Source: Papio anubis (Eukaryota > Chordata > Mammalia > Primates > Cercopithecidae). Taken from it: a stretch of DNA of 64,000 bases. Made by a program: the position numbers and the translations under genes. How positions within the stretch are numbered: position 1 is the first letter of the stretch; the number at the start of each line of letters is the position of its first letter. Of this stretch, positions 33,476 through 47,264 are shown piece after piece. The notes under the pieces are model-generated. The model was not told the DNA's origin. It saw only the letters and a program-made list of their open reading frames with translations, and searched no databases. The stretch covers positions 189,275,987 through 189,339,986 of the forward strand of contig NC_044977.1 of assembly GCF_008728515.1 (NCBI RefSeq), given 5' to 3'.

Positions 33476-34297
33476 CATATTATTCAAATTCAGAAATATA
33501 TTTCAAGTACGAACTAAAATGTACACTTACCATAAAAAATGACAACTGAGAATGTGTACTCTGTCTTCCTCTATTTGTGAAGAAGAGCCTTGGAAGAAAA
33601 ACCTCTAAGACAACCAAACTAAACTGGAGCCAGAGAATGGAAGTCTGAACAGTGTGGAGAGGGAATTAGATTTTATATTATTGGCAAAAAGCAACCACTG
33701 GATGTTCAACGGTAGTTCTCCAACTTATTCAGCTCTCCTCCATTAAATTCTGCCCATAACTGTGGAAAACTGCCATAGTCAAAACACTATTCTAGGTCCT
33801 AAGATGAGGATCCATAGACAAAGAAGGTGCAACCCTTGCCCTTGAGCTCAGTCTACAGGAGCCATGCTCTCAAGTCCAGGTCTTACGTATGCTCTACTTT
33901 TCCTCCAGCTGCTCTTGTGTCCTACTTCACAAAAGAATCTTTGGCAAGCTCGTCGCTCCTTGCCAGGTTCAGGTGTGGCTTGTTACTGATCTGCGTAGGT
34001 ACCACCCATATAGGTATGACTGTTCTTTGCTTAGCAGGATCCTTTGAGGTGAATTCCTCTGATAGAAACTGTATGATTCAGAATCTGTTGGCAGAAGTTA
34101 TGATGTTTGAAAGAGATTGATTCTTGGAATACATGCGACTTCTATTAGAAAGCAAGGCAGCCCAGGGACTTCTGATTACAGCAGGTGAAGCTAAAGAAAA
34201 AAATATTCCCTTTTACCCACTCATAGCTGACTCATCAATGAAGAAACGAGTCCCCCACTTCTGCTAGTAGTTTTCTCGGGATCTCTCATTTCTACTC

Positions 34298-34594
34298 TTT
34301 TTTTTTTGAGACGAAGTCTTGTTCTGTCACCCAGGCTGGAGTGCAGTGGGACAATCTCGGCTCACTACAACCTCCGCCTCCTCGATTCCAGCAATTCTCC
34401 TACCTCAGCCTCCCGAGTAGCTGGGATTACAGGTGCCCGCCACCACACCTGGCTAATTTGTGTAGTTTTAGTAGAGACTAAAATTAGTTTCACCGTGTTG
34501 GCCAGGCTGGTCTCAAATTCCTGACTTCAGGTGATCCACCCACCTCGGCCTCCCAAAGTGCTGGGATTACAGGCGTAAGCCACCGCACCCAACC
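34298..34594 (-). mobile_element. Alu with target-site duplication
   Basis: Complete minus-strand Alu flanked by TTCTACTCTT on both sides. Near 34470 it carries a short duplicated patch (GTAGAGACTAAAATTAG). Confidence 0.92.
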
Positions 34595-36620
34595 TCTTTT
34601 CTACTCTTATCCTAGGAATGGGTACAGCTACCCTCCACAGTGGCAGAGACACAAGCTTAGAGGGCTGAGCTAGCTCTTCCATGCCCCTCATGGGAGTCAA
34701 GAACCAGAACTTGAACTAAATTCTACGCTCTGCTTGGTTTTTATTGTAGAATGAGGCCTGATACGTTACAAATACTGTTAATATGTTGTGGATTATTGAA
34801 GCAATTTTAAAAATTTAATGCCTTGTGTTTGGATTTTTTTAAAAACTGCCTTTTCAGTCATCAAATAAATATTGATTGATTTACTTCCTCATGGACTCAA
34901 TTCTATTTTCCAAATGCTTCATATGTCCCAGGTTGGGTGACCCTCACTGTCCTTGAGTCCGTCAACTTTGCTTTGGGGACTATTCCCATAACATTTGATA
35001 TGTCAGTCAAGAATAGTTCTTAACACATTGAAGGAAAAGAACCATTCATCTTTAAATTCAAGCACTTAGCATAGGGAGAGGTATATATGATAGGTGCTCA
35101 AAAAATATTGTGTGATATATAAATGACTCTTTTCCTGCCTAGGGAATATGTTTTTCCTGCACTACTCAATGACAGATAATGTCTGCAGTCTGCTCAGATC
35201 TTCTTGGATGTCTTTGATGCCTTCACAGGCATTTGTGTGCTTTCTTCTAATGACCTATTCTTCCGATTCTCTTCAGAGGGTTGCCCTTGAGCCCCTTTGA
35301 CTGTTCTACCAAAGACCCCAAGTTTGCTCCCCACCCCCACCCTGCCCAGGCAGCCCTGAGCCAGCGACTGACAAGGCAGAAGTCTGAAGCTGTTTCCTTG
35401 CCAAGAGTTGGGACAGAGTGAAGAAATGTTTACATTCCAAAGCTCCCTGGCAGCATCAGATTGAAATAAAGACTCCGCCCCAAATCACATTCTTTTATTG
35501 TCTTTCACTCTCTTACCAGTTTCTCCTAGAAACACTTCCTTCATAAAATATTTATACATAAATCCAGGTCTTGGTGTCTGCTTCTGGAGAACTCAACTTC
35601 AGAAAAGAACTAAGCGTGTCTAATGTTTGTACTCATGCATCTGTAGGTGCCAACAGCCCATTCTTTCTCTGGGGAGGAAAACCACCTGTATCGTCCCATT
35701 CTCTCACCTCTTACTCAATTCTCTCACTTCGAAATCTCCAGTGTCTTCTCTCCTTAATTAAAAATTGTCCACGTAATCATGCTGAGTTTGGTATGACCCT
35801 TCTTTCTTCTTAAGGTGTTAGCTTTGTTCCAGGAAAATTCAACAGGTCACTTTCTGTTCCTGGAAATTTGTTCACTATTGTCAAGGGTTTTAAGCTTGTC
35901 AAAGCATATGCCATGTTGCCCCCGTGCTCTGTGTATTAGCTGTAGAGGAACAGAATGTCTGCTTAATTTAATATCCTGGAAGGCCTTCCACATGACTGGC
36001 CGCAAGAACAAATCCACACAAACTCCCAGTTGTATGACTTGTCTGATGAGAACAGTAAGTGCCAGTGAGAATGACTGTCGAGTGTTAACTGTGTTTGTCA
36101 GGTAAGTCACCAACCTGAGTCAGACCAGTGGCCAAAAAGGTGCCCCGGTGTAGTCGGGTCAATGCCTTGGTGAACACTAAACTCCCACCTCTTCTCCCCT
36201 CACTGCTACTAAAAACGCCACAACCATTGAGACCAGTAAATGGTGCTGGCCAGAGGACAATGGCATTTCTGAAACTGGTGTTGTGGCTACTGAAAGAACA
36301 GGGGTTCAGTTGCATTTGTGGATTCAAAAGAAGGAAGAAAACAGCTGTGATGAGGTGTGGTGGTTAGAAAGATGGAGAATGGACAGAGGCCTTCCAGAAT
36401 GAGTCAGATCACAAGATCTATCTTAAGGAGAATAATCTCTAAACCGATATCCCAAGGCAAATTGATTTCTTACTAATCAATTGCAGATGATCTAACCTAG
36501 TTGGCAAGATGAGGATTTCCTTAAAATATTCAAACCAGAGAATGGTCCAGGATCAGTTATTATTTTTCTCCCTTATCTGGAGGGTGGATTATTTTGTGTA
36601 TCTCAAAAAGTGGAGTTTTT
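34595..36620. other. Intergenic, mostly unique sequence
   Basis: Between ATP13A4 and ATP13A5. No exon or repeat family recognised. Open frames at 35571-36367 have no family resemblance. Confidence 0.5.
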
Positions 36621-36911
36621 GGCTGGGGATGGTGGCTCAAGCCTGTAATCCTAGCACTTTGGGAGGCTGAGGCGGGTGGATCACGGGGTCAGGAGTTCAA
36701 GACCAGCCTGGCCAAGATGGTGAAACCCCATCTCTACTAAAAATACAAAAATTAGCTGGGCATGGTGGCATGCGCCTGTAATCCCAGCTACTTGGGAGGC
36801 TGCAGAGAATTGCTTAACCTGGGGGAGCGGAGGTTGCAGTGAGCCGAGATTGCGCCACTGCACTGCAGCCTGGGTGACAGAGTGATACTCTGTCCCCCCA
36901 ACCCAAAAAAA
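36621..36911 (+). mobile_element. Alu
   Basis: Complete Alu with an irregular CCCCCCAACCC tail start and imperfect flanking repeats (AAAAGTGGAGTTTTT / AAAAGTGGGATTTTT). Confidence 0.92.
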
Positions 36912-37321
36912 AGTGGGATTTTTGCATAAATTTTCAACTAATTTGAAGAATAAAAGTAACTAAACTCCATTCTGTGTTTCTGCCCATGGAACATGGCAAT
37001 GCTTTTCCCCATTGAACTTAGCCACCTGGTGATTATTTTGTCAATAATTCAGTACTTAGAGCTCTGACAAAGAGCAGGGATAAATGCGCTTACCTCAAGG
37101 AAGAGAAGTCTGTCTGCAGGATTTCCTTTCACCAGGGACTGCTTTTGTAATGTAAGGTAGAGAATACACAGTGACAAACAGAATTTACAAAGGAAATGTA
37201 CCACATAAAGTTCTCTCAATGCAGGGTGAGCGGCAGAAAAAATTGTAGATGAGTCTCCATAGGGACAAGTGCAAGACAGCACATTTGAAAGAAAATAATC
37301 TAAGTTGTTCTTTTAGGACTA

Positions 37322-37420
37322 TGGTTTCTAAACCTGATCCATCGTTAGAATCACCTGGAGAGCTTGATAAAGATACAGCTCCCCAAGACCCATCCTAGAG
37401 ATTATGATTGAATGAATGTA
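37322..37420 (+). mobile_element. MER5A relic, partial
   Basis: 'GGTTTCTAAACCTGATCC', 'GAATCACCTGGAGAGCTTGA' match one half of MER5A. Confidence 0.7.
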
Positions 37421-38379
37421 TGTCTCATCGGGCTCAGGAATTTATTTCTAATAAGCTCCTTGAGGATTTTCATGATGGGTCAAGTTGGAGAGTCATGTTC
37501 CAAAAAGAAGCCTATGAATTTCTGTGGACTATTCTATGGAGAAAGTAGGCTAACACATGGCGTGATAGCAAAAAAACAAACAACAACAACAAAAAACACC
37601 TAAACATAACCTACAAATATGTCCAAATCTGGACTGTTTTGCACAGGTCTTTGCATCTCAAGGGAGATCTCATAGACTTGGAAATTATCCAGAAACTGCC
37701 AATTTATAAAACCATTCTTCAGGATAGTCAGATGATGGGATAAGAAGGGCTGCAAAGGAAAGTTGACTTGTTCAAAGCATAAGTAGTTAAATCTGTAAAC
37801 AAAGGCTGGAGGTAGGTTACTCTGTATGTTATTTTTAAAAAAAAGAATAAATCATCTAAGTAAAATATAATTTAAACAAATAGTAAAACATGGATAATTA
37901 CATTTGCATTAAAATAGAATTAAACGCATTCAATTCCCGGAAGTCCATAGTGTGTTCACTATTTCACTCATTCTTCACGCATTCTTCAATTTGTTCTTTT
38001 ACTGACTCCCACAACACAATAAATAGCTATTATCATGTGTAAAGCCAAGACTTCAGAAGCTTCCTTAAAGTTTGAGAGACGAAGAAAAAGAAATTACGTA
38101 CCACATTTAATCTCCTTTGATTTTTGCTATTATGAATGAGATCATAAATAATATTTTCATACCAGTAGCCAATTGGAGATACAGGAAAAAACAAATCGCT
38201 TTTCCTGCTCTCACACACCACTCAACAGAATAGTTTTGACACCAGATGTAAGCCAAGCAGTTCTCCAGTGGATACCAGCTGGATGTCCTATGATCCAATT
38301 TAATTCGGACCCTATCTACCTAGAGATAGTATGAAATCCCACCGATTAAGGGCTCAGTCTCAAAAGACTGCCCCCACTT

Positions 38380-39165
38380 CAGGCACCAATTGCAAGTTGT
38401 AGGTTGTCACCTATACTTCTGACCAACTGGGGATAAATTGGGAGTCCCATTACCCTCTCCATGGGTTGGATTAATTTGCTAGGATGACTCACAGAACTCA
38501 GGAAATGCTTTACTTGTGTTTACCAGTTTATTAAGAAATATAATAAAGGATACAGATGACCACCAGATGAAGACACACACAGACAACGTCTGGCAGGGTC
38601 CCGAGCCCAGGAGCTTTGTCCCCGTGGAGTTGGGATGCACCACCCTCCCTGTATGTGGATGTGTTTGCCAATCTGGAAGCTCTCTGAGCCCCATTGTTCA
38701 GACATTTGTATGGAGGGTTTATCACGTAAGCATGACGAATTATTAGATCCACTTCCAGCCCCTCTCTTCTCTCTGGTGAGTGCAGAGTAGGGCTGAAAGC
38801 TCCAAGCTTCTAACCATGGTTTGGTCTTTCTGGTGGCCAGTTCCTAACCAGGAGCCCACTAAGAGTTGCCTCATTAGAACAAAAGATGTTCCTATCACCA
38901 GGAAATTTCTAGGAATTTAGCAGCTCTTTATTAGGAATTAAGGTCAAAAGTCAAATACTAGAACAAAGGATTCCCCTGTCACCCATACCTGCATGGGTGT
39001 TAGGAGCTCTGTCTCAGAACCTGAACAGTGACCAAACATTAGATCAAAAGGTTCTCCTGGCATGCTTGTTGCTCAGGAAATCACAAGGGTTTTAGGAGCT
39101 CTGTGACAGAGACTGGGGTCGGGGATCAATATAATATTTCTTACTATTTCACAGGGAAGGAAACT
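38380..39165 (-). mobile_element. MLT2-like (ERVL) solo LTR
   Basis: The reverse strand begins TGTGAAATAGTAAGAAATAT, close to the MLT2 start. Near 38880-39110 the segment 'GGTTTTAGGAGCTCTGTG' and relatives recur two or three times, so the LTR carries internal duplications. Confidence 0.75.
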
Positions 39166-40359
39166 AAGACACAGACATAGTGACTAATTTGCTCAAAAGA
39201 GCAACTCAGAGAGGTCTGGATTAGAACTCAGATCATCTGATTCCTAAACTTGTACCAGTAACCTGCCATGTGCCACTGCCCCAAAGGAGTCACCTTTGAG
39301 ATGAACTTTGTTTGAGAACTGCGTGACCTCTAATGATAAGGTCAGGCTTGGGGCACTTGTCAAAGCCTCAGGCCTTGGCTAGCATGGCATCCAATACCCC
39401 CAAGGCCAGTTCTGCCCTCACACAGGCCTAGGTACAGCTAGACTCCTGCTTCCTTGAGCCACCCACTGTGCCTTGGGTCACCTGTGAACCTCCCTGACTG
39501 CTGCGTGAGACTGCGATGTGGGCAGACACAAAGATTTGGATTTTCCCATGTAAACTCTTGGCATCCAGACCACCTGGATTCCAGGGTTCATCCAGGGAGG
39601 ATCCAAGCCTACAAAATTATCCCCAGATCAAATTACCAATTAGCCATGTGTTGTGATTGAATTCCTGAGGCTATTTACGCCTTTATGAAATTCTCAAGGC
39701 TAACCTTAGGCTGGGTCAAGAGAAAGCTGGCTCAGCTTTCAGGAAAGAGCGTTCAGCCGGCTGGGAGTCACTCCACCTTGTATTGTGTTTAATTCCTGAG
39801 CACACCAGGGACAAATGGTGGCCCTGCGCCTCTGCAGTGCTTTTTCTGAGAGTGTCCCTGTGAGTGTCCCTGGGTGGACTTTCACCAAATGGGCGTTCAC
39901 CTTGTGGGAAGATTTCTTTCCTATCTTATAACCTACGTGTCCGCGGCCAGGTAAACCCGGGACCATAGTCAAAAATGGGACCCTGGAAACCCCACTGCTC
40001 TGGAGTCGCTCCTGAGTCATTGAGAGGTTCACAGAAATCCCCCGCACGTGCTGCAGCATGCAGTGCTCCTGTGACAGCATGCTCCTCCCTCTCACAGCCT
40101 GAATGCCACAAGCCACTGCTTCAACATTATTGTAGCTGCTTCCATGGTCAGGCTTCCTGGGGGCCTTGCCTCACCCTGAGGTTGGTGGCAGGGTACCCCA
40201 GGCCTCCATGATGTGCACAAATACCCTGTATCTCCCTTGGCCCTTCTCTATCTCTCTTAACCACTTTCTTTCTCCTTTAGCCACTTACAGCTATGCAAAG
40301 ACTCTTTATGTCACCTATACTTTTGTGTGTGTTGCATCAGTCACTAGAAACACGCATCT

Positions 40360-40682
40360 CTAGCACGGTGGCTCACTCCTGTAATCCCAGCACTTTGGGA
40401 GGCCAAGGTGAGTGGATCACCTGAGGTCAGGAGTTCCAGACCAGCCTGACCAACATGGTGAAACCCCGTCTCTACTAAAAATACAAAATTAACCAGTCGT
40501 GGTGGCGGGCGCCTGCAATCCCAGCTACTCGGGAGACTGAGGCAGGAGAATTGCTTGAACTGGGGACACAGAGGTTGCAGTGAGCTGCGACTGCGCAGCG
40601 TCTTGCACTCCAGCCTGGGCAATAAGAATGAAACTCTGCCTCAAAAAAAAAAAGAAAAGAAAAGAAAAGAAAGAAAGGAAAA
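40360..40682 (+). mobile_element. Alu with (AAAAG)n tail and target-site duplication
   Basis: Alu lacking its first few bases, with an AAAAG-repeat tail, flanked by AGAAACACGCATCT at 40346-40359 and 40683-40696. Confidence 0.94.
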
Positions 40683-41334
40683 AGAAACACGCATCTTCCA
40701 CTTGTGTTCCCACAGTCACATCACCGCCAGGGGAATTTTCTCCACCTTGCTTTTATTACACTCTGACACACAGACCACAGATGACAGAGTGGATCTCTCT
40801 CACACACACTTCATATATACATATCTGTCTGTCTATCTCTCTATATCTTTTTTTTGGTCACAGCTTTCTTTTCCATTGGTCCTTGCAAGAGTTCTAAAGA
40901 TAGGGTGAAACCAGGCCACAGACGGAAAAATTCATACCCTGTTGTCCTCAAACTTTGCCTGTTCCCTTATATCCAATGTTTGGGTTTAAACAAGTTTGTT
41001 TGCCTCAACTCTATCTCTTTTGGGGTTTAGTGTCTTCCTATGTGGGCCCTTGTGCTCTCATGCAAATAAGCCTGTAGTGTCTTCTACATATTGAGATAGT
41101 CTTTGTAGCACACACCTAACTCTTGTAATTCCACACCACACTTCTACATCCTCACTATATAAATAGCCAAACTTATTAAGCACAATATTGAAATCACTAT
41201 ACTTTATACTTCTAGTTGTTTTTATTCATAGCCCTATTGTTGAGTTAAGCTTCAGTATACTAGAGGAAAAACAGATGTTCACAGACAAAGGATGAGAAAT
41301 CAACAAAATATCCTAATTATTACATTTTTTATGC

Positions 41335-41500
41335 AATCATGTGACAGCTGCTTACTGAGCCCCTAACCATAGCTCTGTACTAGGTGAAGGATGGGAAGAT
41401 GAGACAACTCAGACCTGGCCCCTAGCCTCAGAGAATGTACTCTCTAGTTGAAGCGGGATTGGGTGGGAGATATGGTAAGTGAAGACACTACAGGACCATG
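41335..41500 (+). mobile_element. L2-like relic
   Basis: 'ACTGAGCCCCTAACCATAGC' through 'CTCAGAGAATGTACTCTCTA' follows the L2 3' end. Confidence 0.6.
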
Positions 41501-41716
41501 ATGCAAGGCAAAAACAAAACAAAACAAAAACTGCATGCCACACAAAGTTATGTAGAGTGTGATGGTTGTGTAGAAAAAGAGAGCTTCTTTCCGGCTTGGC
41601 AGGTCAGGTGGTATTTTAATGGGATATTATTATTGAGAAATGGGTGGGATTTGAATGTATCAAGATGAAAGTAAGAATTACTGATGCCCCAAAAGAAAGA
41701 ACATGAGCCAAGGTAT

Positions 41717-44231
41717 TACATTAGTCCATTCTCACACTGCTATGAAGAAATACCTGACACTGGGTAATTTATAAAGGAAAGAGGTTTAATTGACCCACAG
41801 ATCTGCATTGCTAAGGAGGCCTCAGGAAACTTACAATCATGGTGGAATCTTCACAGGGCAGCAGGATGGAGCGAGTGGCAGCAGGGGAAATGCCAGACAT
41901 GTATAAAATCATCAGATTTTGTGAGACTCACTCATTATCATGAGAACAGCATGGGGGGATCTGCCCCCATGATCCAATTACCTCCACCTGGTTCCACTCT
42001 AGACACGGGGGGATTATGGGGATTACACTTCAAGGTGAGATTTGGGTGGGGACACAGAGCCAAACCACATCATGCTGCCCCTGGCCCCTCCCAAATCTCA
42101 TGTCCTCACATTTCAAAACACAATCATACCCTCCCAATGGTCCCCCAAAGTTTTAATTCGTTCCAGCATTAACCCAAAGTTCAAGTCCAAAGTCTCACTT
42201 GAGACAAGGCAAGTCCCTTCCATGTATGAGCCTGTAAAATCAAAAACAAATTAGCTACTTCCTAGATACAATGTGGGTACAGGCACTGAGTAAATACACC
42301 CATTCCAAATGGGAGAAATTGGACCAAGACAAAAAGGCTACAGGCCCCATGCAAGTCCAAAATCCAACAGGGCAGTCATTAAACCTTAAAATTCCAAAAT
42401 GATCTCCTATGGCTCCATGTCTCACATCCAGGTCATGCTGGTGCAAAAGGTGAGCTCCCACAGTCTTGGGCAGCTCTGCCCAAGCTCCCTGTGGCTTTGC
42501 AGGATACAGGCCCCCTTCTACCTGCTTTCCTAGGCTAGTGTTGAGTGTCTGCAGCTTTTCCAGGTTCATGGTGCAAGTTGTCAGTGGATCTACCATTCTG
42601 GGGTCTGGAGGATGTTGACCTTCTTCTCACAGACCCACTAGACAGTGCCCCAGTGGGGACTCTTTGTGAAGGCTCCAACCTCACATTTCCCTTCCACACT
42701 GCTCTAGCAGAGGTTCTCCATGAGGGCTCTGCCCCTGCAACAAACATCTGCCTGGACATCCAGGTGTTTCTGTACATCCTCTGAAATCTAGGTGGAGGTT
42801 CCAAACCTCAGTTCTTGAATTCTGTGCGCCCACAGGCCCAGTACCATGTGTAAGTCACAAGGGCTTGGGGCTTGCACCTTCTGAAGCAACAGCCTGAGCT
42901 GTACATTGGCCTCTTTTAGCCACAGCTGGGACTGAAGCAGCTGGGAATCAGGGAACCATGTCCGGGGGCTGTGCAGAGGAAGGGGGCCCTGAGCCCAGAC
43001 TAGGAAATCATTTTTCCCGCCTAGGCCTCTGGGCCTGTGATGGCAGAGGTAGCCATGAAGGACATTTTCCCCATGGACATGCCATGGAGACATTTTCACC
43101 ACTGTGTTCATGATTGACATTCAGCTCCTTGTTACTTATGGCAAATTGCTGTACACTCTGCTTTCTCTTGAATGCTTTGCTGCTTAGAAATTTCTTCTGC
43201 CAGATATCCTAAATCATCTCTCTCAAGTTCAAAGCTCCACAGATCTCTAGGGCAAGGGCAAAATGCCAACCAGTCTCTTTGCTAAAGCATAGCAAGAATC
43301 ACCTTTGCTCCAGTTCCCCAGAAGTTCTTCATCTCCAACTGAGACCAGCCCAGACTGGACTTCATTGTCCATATTACTATCACCATTTTGGTGACAACAG
43401 GTCTCTAGAAAGTTCCAAACTTTCCCACATCTTGCTGTCTTCTTCTGAGCCCTCCAAACTGTTCCAACCTCTGCCTGTTAGTTCCAAAATTGCTTCCACA
43501 TTTTCAGGTATTCTTATAGTGGTGCCCTACCATTTCGGTACTAATTTACTGTAGTAGTCTGTTCTCACACTGCTATGAAGAAATATCTGAAACTGGTTAA
43601 TTTATAAAGGAAAGGGATTTAGCTGACCTACAGTTCCACATTGCTGTGGAGGCCTCAGGAAACTTACAATCATGGCGAAAGGTAAAGGAGAAGCAGGTAC
43701 CTTTTTTTTTTGGTTTGTTTTTTGAGACAGAGTCTCACTCTGTTGCCCAGGCTGGAGTGCAGTGGCAGAATCTCAGCTCACTGCAACCTCTGCCTCCTGG
43801 GTTGAAGCGATTCTCCTGCCTCAGCCTCCCAAATAGCTGCGACTACAGGCATCCACCACAACGCCCAGCTAATTTTTGTGTTTTTAGTAAAGACGGGGTT
43901 TCGCTATGTTGGCCAGGCTGGTTTCGAACTCCTGACCTCAGGTGATCCACCCACCTTGGCCTCCTAAAGTGCTGGGATTACAGGCGTGAGCCACTGTGCT
44001 CAGCTGCAGGCACCTTCTTCACAGGGCAGCAGGTTGCAGTGAGTGCCAGCAGGGGAAATGCCAGACACTTATAAAACCATCAGACCTCATGAGACTCACT
44101 CAATGTCACAAGAACAGCATGGGGGAAACTGCTCCCATGATCCAATTACCTCTACCTGGTCCCACCCTTGACACATTAGGATTACACTTCAAGGTAAGAT
44201 TTGGTTGGGGACACAGAGCCAAACCATATCA
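41717..44231 (-). mobile_element. Two-LTR MaLR element with internal region
   Basis: Left LTR 41717-42072, internal region 42073-43549 and right LTR 43550-44231 (split by an Alu at 43702-44004), all in minus orientation. The LTRs match the THE1/MST type. The internal part is the usual MaLR non-functional sequence with only short, broken frames. Two-LTR copies are less common than solo LTRs. Confidence 0.9.
43702..44004 (-). mobile_element. Alu inserted in a MaLR LTR
   Basis: Complete minus-strand Alu splitting the LTR at 43550-44231; GCAGGTACC and GCAGGCACC flank it. Confidence 0.94.
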
Positions 44232-46980
44232 GCTGTTGAGGTGGGAAAGTGAGGACTGAATGCTGAGAGTAATAGGAAATTCAGTTTCCTGAAGTAGAGA
44301 ATGCAATATGGGAAAAGATCTGAGATGCAGTCAGATGTGGCCAGTGGAGAAGGACTTGAAATCCTTAGTAAGCAATGTGTACTTTATCCAGTAGACAGTT
44401 CAAACCATTAAGGGTTTCTGACCATGGACATGACATCATCGGAATTGTGCAATAGAATAGATAGAGACTTTGAGAAGAAAAAATGGAAGAAAGATCTCAG
44501 TCAGGGAGACCAGTTAAGAGGCTCTTGCAATCAGGCAGGTGGCAACCAAGGGCTTAGAGGAGAGGAAGTTCTGCATGAGAGACACTGCCAAGAGAGGGTC
44601 TGGAGACTTAGGAATGGGTTGTAGCAGGCGCAGGTGGGACTTTTCAATTACAAAGGTAAAAGCCATTATTTACCCACAAAACTTCCTTGATATGAGGCAA
44701 AACCATCACCCTGGGCTTGCAGTACACTATGAATGGTGCCTCCTAGGATTGTGCAGCATGCAATACATACGACACATGTGAGACCTCTCTGCAGTGTAAC
44801 CCCCTTTATTCACAATTGTCAACTGAGAATTTCCATAGTAACTATGTGTGCAGCCTTTATCACAGGTCAGTGACTCAGCAGATTTTTCAAGGCGTTGAAA
44901 CACTTCGAAGTCAAGACAGCAAGGAAAAGAGCAGGGAGAGTCTGGATGACTCTGAGTGCTTTTCATCCAACCACGGATAATGCTCTGCAGCATCCCGCAT
45001 TCTTTTTCTTGACAGATTAGCTAATATAATTAGCAGAATCTGGCTAGATATGAAGAATGTAAGCAACCTTGATTTGGAAGTCAGTAGGTCTAGATTATAG
45101 ACTCGGATCATTCATTTCCCCATTATGTGATCTTGCACAAGCAGTGCTCTTTCAGCCTCAGTCATCTGAAGGGTGGCACAGACATTATGCAGAAAACAAA
45201 CCACGGCAGTGGAGCAAGAGCAGCCTTAGACAAAGTGGTCAGGGAAGGCTTCTTGGAAGAAGCGACAAGTGAGCTGAAATCTGAAGGAGAAGGAATCAGG
45301 AATGGAAACAGGGGGTTGGTGGCGGGCAGCATTCGAGGCACAGAGGATGGCAAATGCAATCTTCCTGAGGATGGAGCAAGCTCAGAGTGTTTGACAAAGC
45401 CAGGTGGCTCACTCCTAAGGCTCTTTCATTGACTTTGGGAGAGTTGTGTTTTGTTGTTAATTTTATCTTTGTTTAATTTTGAAGAAAATCATTTTACTAA
45501 TAAAGTTTAAAGTCCATTGTTAAAAAGTCTAATGGAAACCAAAGGGCAGACAGAATATCATGGGGCGGCGGTTTTCCAAATGTTTATGCATAGAGAAGTG
45601 AGCCCAGTTCAAAGCCAAAAGAGAACCTACAGGAACCTGAAAAGCTGTGCAAAGCAGGTCTGAATAAAGATCAAGCAGGGATATAGGTTTCTGTTTCTGC
45701 GGACTGAAGTCAGAAACCAGAGCTTTATCCGATCACATGAAATGGGCTCACAGGGCTCCGGTGTTACGATTTTCCTCTCTCAGCTGTGGGAGTTGGCCTT
45801 TTCTGTGATTGATGGTCAGGTTCCAGAGAACGTCCATGAGACACGAAAATCTCTTTCTGGAAGAAAGTGTGCTCATGATGGCAATTACATTGGGCATTTG
45901 CCTTGCTGTCGTCTTGTTTCTCAATGCTACGGTTTTTTTTTCTTTTTTCATTCAGGAAAAACAACGTAGGAGAGTGACACAGCAGGGATCTCGCTGATAA
46001 AGGACCTGCATCTGAATCCAGCTCCTCCAGGCATGGGCCGTGTGTCCTAGTCACTGAGCCGTCTGGAGAGCCTTGTACCTCATCAAAAGAAGAAGGACGG
46101 TAATCCTTGCCTTGCTTTCCTCCTAAGGTTCTTACGAGGCTTACATGAGAGAACAAGGATGAAAGTATTTTGTAAATTCTACTGTCCTGTGTATAAAGCA
46201 GAGAATAATAGCATCTGTGGTGTTAGAAAATGCCTGGAACTTTGTAAAGATGTTGTCTGATTCAACATTACTGGAGTAAACCACACCGTTTTATTAGACA
46301 GAGTGAAACACTCCACCGCAGAGATTGATTTTTATAAGAACTGAATGATAGATTTGACGTGCCTCTTTTGAACAGAATAATTTATTATAGCACAAACTAA
46401 ATACAAAGCTCTGAATAAATAATCACTTTTTGCAGTCATCACATCTGCAGGTGGATATGTGAACATTTCCATAAGCACATAAGGATACAGGCGTCACAGA
46501 CGTATTTGCATTCTCAGATCGTTATATATTTAGTGAGGGAAGCCCAGAGTCAGGGTTCTCTGCGGGTAAGAGCTAGGTGCCTTGGGATGAGCATACAGGG
46601 CACCGTCTCAAATGATTTGGACTATGTGACTGTGTTCTTTTCTCCTTCAGACTCTGGTCAAGAAAGTGTATTGATAACAGGTTGCTCCACCCTCAAGTTT
46701 AGGGCACTCTCCCATGCCCTTTCAGGCAAAGTTTTTTAACACCTCTCTAAGAAAATTCACGAATCAGAAGTATTCCCCCAGCTTCAGTCTGACAGTCAGG
46801 ACCCCCACTCTGCACCTCTTTCCTAGGATCTTATCTCCCCCTTTCAAGGGACAGGGCAGTTGAGTCTATACGTCCACACAATCGGATCTGACAAGGCTGG
46901 AAGCTCTCCCTCCAGAGCCCATCCTCCCATCAGTGTCGGTCTGGTATTCTGTGTGGGTAGCAGTAGAATATGGTTCACAT
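44232..46980. other. Intergenic, mostly unique sequence
   Basis: Contains the L2-like relic at 45190; otherwise nothing recognised. Confidence 0.5.
45190..45405 (+). mobile_element. L2-like relic
   Basis: 'GGGAAGGCTTCTTGGAAGAA' and 'GTGAGCTGAAATCTGAAGGA' match L2. Confidence 0.7.
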
Positions 46981-47264
46981 CCGGTGGCTCACGCCTGTAA
47001 TCCCAGCACTTTGGGAGACCAAGGCAGGCAGATCACGAGATCAGGAGATCGAGATCATCCTGGCTAACACGGTGAAACCCCGTCTCTAGTAAAAATACAA
47101 AAAGTTAGCCAGGCATGGTGGCAGGTGACTGTAGTCTCAGCTACTCGGGAGGCTGAGACAGGAGAATGGCGTGATCCTGGGAGGCAGAGCCGGCAGTGAG
47201 CCGAGATTGCACCACTGCACTCTTGCATGGGTGACACAGTGAGACTCCGTCTCAAAACAAAAAA
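46981..47264 (+). mobile_element. AluY-like element
   Basis: Complete Alu missing its first bases; GGTTCACAT and GATTCACAT flank it. Confidence 0.93.

Noticed and set aside
35571..36367. Possible unannotated intergenic gene from several 80-96 codon frames
   Set aside because: Frames overlap on both strands, lack similarity to any protein I know, and show no consistent splice structure.
42255..43120. Open frames up to 113 codons on the minus strand at 42255-43120
   Set aside because: They lie in the internal part of the MaLR element, are short and overlapping, and show no intact domain.
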